From Planctomycetia bacterium (GTDB taxonomy: Bacteria; Planctomycetota; Planctomycetia; Pirellulales; UBA1268), in NCBI GenBank assembly GCA_009926295.1, contig RFPF01000134.1, positions 1 through 7,980 of the forward strand: a DNA stretch of 7,980 nucleotides, given 5' to 3'. The notes under the pieces were generated by a model that was given only the letters and a program-made list of their open reading frames with translations, was not told the DNA's origin and made no database searches. Positions 6,009 through 7,980 of the stretch are shown here, one piece after another; the first letter of the stretch is position 1; each line of letters starts with the position of its first letter. A program made the translations under genes and the position numbers.

Positions 6009-7337
6009 CTAACAGCGCACGTCGTCGGCGCGGCCGACGGCCTTCATGCGGCGGAGGAAATGCGGGCCCTCGGGCGGCAAAGCCGACGACTGCGGCGTTG
6101 AATCGGCCGGGGCGTGCGTCTGTGGGGCCTGAAAGAACTCGGCGATGCGGCCCACGACGGTCCGCTGCTCGGCCGGCTCGAGCTCCGGAAAGATCGGCAG
6201 GGCGAGCGTCTCGTCGGCGGCCTGTTCGGTGAGCGGCAGATCGCCCTTGGCCCAGCCGAGGTGGGCGAAGCACTTCTGCAGGTGGAGCGGAACGGGATAG
6301 TAGATCTCGGTGCCCACCTTGCATGCGGTAAGGTGCGCGCGCAGGGCGTCACGCTGCCCGCCGGCGACCCGGATCACGAACTGGTTCCAGACGTGGCGGC
6401 CACGCGGCTCGTCGGTCGGGACGGTGACGCGGCCCTCGAGGTCGTACTGCGAGAACAGCTCCATGTAGCGGGCGGCATTCGCCTGCCGGGCCGTCGTCCA
6501 CGCATCAAGGTGGGGGAGTTTCACTCGAAGCACGGCCGCCTGGATCGAGTCGAGGCGGCTGTTGATGCCGACGACCTGGTGGTAGTACCGCGGCTCCATG
6601 CCGTGGACCCGCAGCAGCTTCAGGCGGGCGGCGATGTCGTCGCGGGTGGTGGTCAGGAAACCGCCGTCGCCGGCGCCCCCGAGGTTCTTCGTGGGGTAGA
6701 AGCTGAAGCAGCCGACGTCACCGAGCCCGCCCGAGCAGCGGCCGTGCCACGTCGAGAGGATCGACTGGGCCGCGTCCTCGACCACGGGCAGGCCCGAGTC
6801 CCTGGCGATCGGGAGCAGGGCGTCCATGTCGGCCGTGCGACCGAAAAGGTGTACGGGGATGATGGCCCGCGTGCGCTTTCCGATCTTCCGCTGCACGTCG
6901 GATGGGTCGACGAGGTAGGTCGTCGGATCGATGTCGGCGAATATCGGGATCGCCCCGAGCCGCGTGACGGCGCTGGCGGTGGCGAAGAACGTGTAGCTCG
7001 GCAGGATGACCTCGTCACCCGGTTCGATATCGAGCGCCATGAGCGCGAGCAGGAGGGCGTCGCTGCCGGACGCGCAGGTGATGGCGTGCGGGACGCCGAG
7101 GGCCCGGGCCAGCTCGGCCTCGAGGTCGTTGACGTCGGGTCCGAGCACGAATCGCCCGGTGTCGCAGACGCGGTCGATCGCGGCCCGGATCTCCTCCCGC
7201 AGGGTCGCATACTGCCTGTCGAGCGCGAGCAGGCCGACGGAGGGAAGGAAGCCGCCGGAATCTGGGCGGTCGTCCGCGGCGTTGGAGTGCTTCGCCGTGG
7301 CGTTTGCGGGCGGGAGCGATGTGTTGGGGCGGATCAT
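6009..7337 (-). CDS. DegT/DnrJ/EryC1-family PLP-dependent sugar aminotransferase
   Basis: 442-residue cytoplasmic enzyme that transfers an amino group, usually from glutamate, to a nucleotide-linked keto-sugar. Fold-type I signatures are in order: phosphate-binding ASGSDALLLALMAL at 89-102, GDEVILPSYTFFAT at 107-120, EDAAQS at 187-192 (Asp188 contacts the pyridine nitrogen), and SFYPTKNLGGAGDGG at 212-226 with Lys217 as the PLP Schiff-base lysine. NSRLDSIQAA at 259-268, HVWNQF at 315-320 and IYYPVPLHLQ at 345-354 follow. The sequence is closest in style to WbpE/WlbC and FdtB/DesV-type enzymes, but the substrate cannot be fixed. The first 33 residues precede the usual family start (LLALDRQYATLREEI), and about 40 Pro/Ala-rich residues follow the fold. 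The frame stays open upstream to 7748, but that stretch is antisense to a propeller remnant; the ATG at 7337 with a weak GGAG 11 bases upstream is preferred. No other sugar genes are in the window. Confidence 0.9.
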   Translation of the reverse strand: MIRPNTSLPPANATAKHSNAADDRPDSGGFLPSVGLLALDRQYATLREEIRAAIDRVCDTGRFVLGPDVNDLEAELARALGVPHAITCASGSDALLLALMALDIEPGDEVILPSYTFFATASAVTRLGAIPIFADIDPTTYLVDPSDVQRKIGKRTRAIIPVHLFGRTADMDALLPIARDSGLPVVEDAAQSILSTWHGRCSGGLGDVGCFSFYPTKNLGGAGDGGFLTTTRDDIAARLKLLRVHGMEPRYYHQVVGINSRLDSIQAAVLRVKLPHLDAWTTARQANAARYMELFSQYDLEGRVTVPTDEPRGRHVWNQFVIRVAGGQRDALRAHLTACKVGTEIYYPVPLHLQKCFAHLGWAKGDLPLTEQAADETLALPIFPELEPAEQRTVVGRIAEFFQAPQTHAPADSTPQSSALPPEGPHFLRRMKAVGRADDVRC

Positions 7338-7523
7338 GATGGGCGAATCTCCAGGGCGCGGACGGCGTCGCGGCACCGCGCGGTCGAAACCGCGTCGCCT
7401 GCCGTCGCCGGGGAGCAGATCGTCACGACCATCCCATCCGCTACAGTCATTTGTGGGCACCGGGGAAATCGGCCGCGGCGGAGCGTTTTCGCCGTCCCGC
7501 CCGGGGAAAGTGGGGAATAGGCG
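7338..7523 (-). other. Leader region of the aminotransferase gene
   Basis: No credible gene on either strand. Transcription of the aminotransferase gene should start here or beyond, but I see no promoter I can defend. On the minus strand CGCGGT-TTCG-ACCGCG (7379-7394) would form a 6-pair RNA hairpin with a UUCG loop about 40 bases before the start codon. Confidence 0.3.
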
Positions 7524-7527
7524 AGGT

Positions 7528-7811
7528 TTCGCCGGGGCGTCAATGCCAAGGTCGGTCGATGGGACGGAACGCGATGGACCCCCCTTGGCGGCGACGAACT
7601 CGCCGAAAGCCCTCTCGCCCTCGCCGTGCACCGGGATGGCACCCTCATCGCCGGCGGCGGCTTCTACTTCATCGATCCGAACGACGTCGTCACCATCGGC
7701 GTCGCGGCATGGGACGGCACTCGGTGGCGTTCCATCGGCGATGATCACTCCACCCTCACCTTCGCATTGGCCGCCTCGCCCGATGGCGATGTCAGCCTGG
7801 CTTTAAGTTGA
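7528..7811 (+). pseudogene. Remnant of a WDG-type beta-propeller repeat protein
   Basis: Reading from 7539 on the plus strand gives two tandem propeller-like units. The first runs VGRWDGTRWTPLGG, LALAVHRDGTLIAGGGF (7554-7664). The second runs VAAWDGTRWRSIGDD, FALAASPDGDVSLA (7698-7802), then a stop at 7809-7811. The pattern RWDGxxWxxLG...xALAVxxDGxLxAGGxF is typical of kelch-like or galactose-oxidase-like propellers of secreted bacterial proteins, which normally carry many units. Here a stop (7518-7520) lies just upstream in frame. Restoring one G to the GGGG run at 7534-7537 would join TTC GCC (Phe-Ala) to GGVNAKVGRWDG, the expected unit border. The right end breaks off in mid-unit where GC content falls. 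A minimal frame from GTG at 7626 gives 61 residues and might be annotated as a small gene; I read it as decayed. Confidence 0.55.
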
Positions 7812-7978
7812 TAACTGCCTTGTGGAAGGGCACCGCCAAGCAGTCCGTTAGCAAGAGCCTCGCCTGGAATTGAGCTGCCGACTTGAAGGGTCAGGATAGA
7901 GTCGTTGCCTAACGAAGCGATATCGGTGCTCGTGATCGGGCGCGTTGCAACGGTTCCAAAAAGTGTATTCGATGCGCC
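7745..7978 (-). CDS. Possible C-terminal end of a secreted beta-sandwich protein (5' part beyond the window)
   Basis: A minus-strand frame is open from the window edge to a TGA at 7745-7747, giving 77 visible residues. It is rich in Thr, Ser, Gly and alternating hydrophobics (DSILTLQVGSSIPGE, LPQGSYQLKARLTSPSG) and ends AKVRVE, much like the last strands of an Ig-like or similar extracellular domain. No family is recognised. Its last 22 or so codons are antisense to the propeller remnant, so the original 3' end may have been replaced. The other five frames over 7812-7980 are broken by stops. GC content of 7801-7980 is 97 of 180 bases, well below the neighbourhood. The call rests on amino-acid texture and openness over a short stretch, so it is tentative. 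Confidence 0.35.
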   Translation of the reverse strand, partial: GASNTLFGTVATRPITSTDIASLGNDSILTLQVGSSIPGEALANGLLGGALPQGSYQLKARLTSPSGEAANAKVRVE

Positions 7979-7980
7979 AG

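Noticed and set aside
4782..6101. Long plus-strand frame of 439 codons
   Set aside because: Antisense to topoisomerase VI A, which has clear catalytic motifs; the plus frame has Leu/Val/Asp/Glu-rich shadow composition and no motif.
7379..7394. UUCG hairpin as a riboswitch or attenuator
   Set aside because: A single 6-pair stem with no alternative pairing or T-run is too little to claim regulation.
6114..7520. Long plus-strand frame of 468 codons
   Set aside because: Antisense to the aminotransferase with its PLP lysine motif; a product of high GC content.
1..7980. tRNA or rRNA genes
   Set aside because: I saw no cloverleaf with a T-loop motif and no rRNA-like conserved blocks on either strand.

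Overview
GC-rich bacterial DNA (roughly 65-70% by eye), most likely from a planctomycete. The reasons are the fusion of a periplasmic binding protein to an OmpA domain, a topoisomerase VI A subunit of bacterial type, and an intergenic region packed with palindromic repeats. The assignment is inference from gene content; there is no rRNA or other marker gene in the window.

Layout. (1) Positions 3-4190, plus strand: a tightly packed four-gene operon for a NitT/TauT-type ABC importer. It encodes a substrate-binding protein fused to an OmpA-like peptidoglycan-binding domain (5' end cut by the window), a permease, an ATPase, and an unrecognised inner-membrane coiled-coil protein. The genes overlap by 4, 4 and 1 bases, so translation is probably coupled. 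(2) Positions 4191-4802: a 612-base convergent intergenic region with no credible gene. It holds a 283-base segment bounded by near-perfect inverted repeats and a cluster of short hairpins, many with a GGA loop. Two diverged 62-base direct repeats contain a compensated hairpin. (3) Positions 4803-7337, minus strand: a DegT/DnrJ/EryC1-family sugar aminotransferase followed by the topoisomerase VI A subunit, 63 bases apart and possibly cotranscribed. No B subunit lies beside it. (4) Positions 7338-7980: the aminotransferase leader, a decayed fragment of a beta-propeller repeat protein on the plus strand, and then an abrupt drop in GC (97 of the last 180 bases, 54%). In this last part an open minus-strand frame entering from the right edge looks like the C-terminal end of a secreted beta-sandwich protein.

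How the genes work together. The importer operon should form one complex. The binding protein is probably tethered to the cell wall by its OmpA domain and delivers substrate to the permease/ATPase. The fourth protein, two hydrophobic segments and a long cytoplasmic-type coiled coil, is probably a partner of this complex, but its role is unknown. The two minus-strand enzymes are not obviously related in function. The right end looks like a site of gene decay and possible rearrangement.
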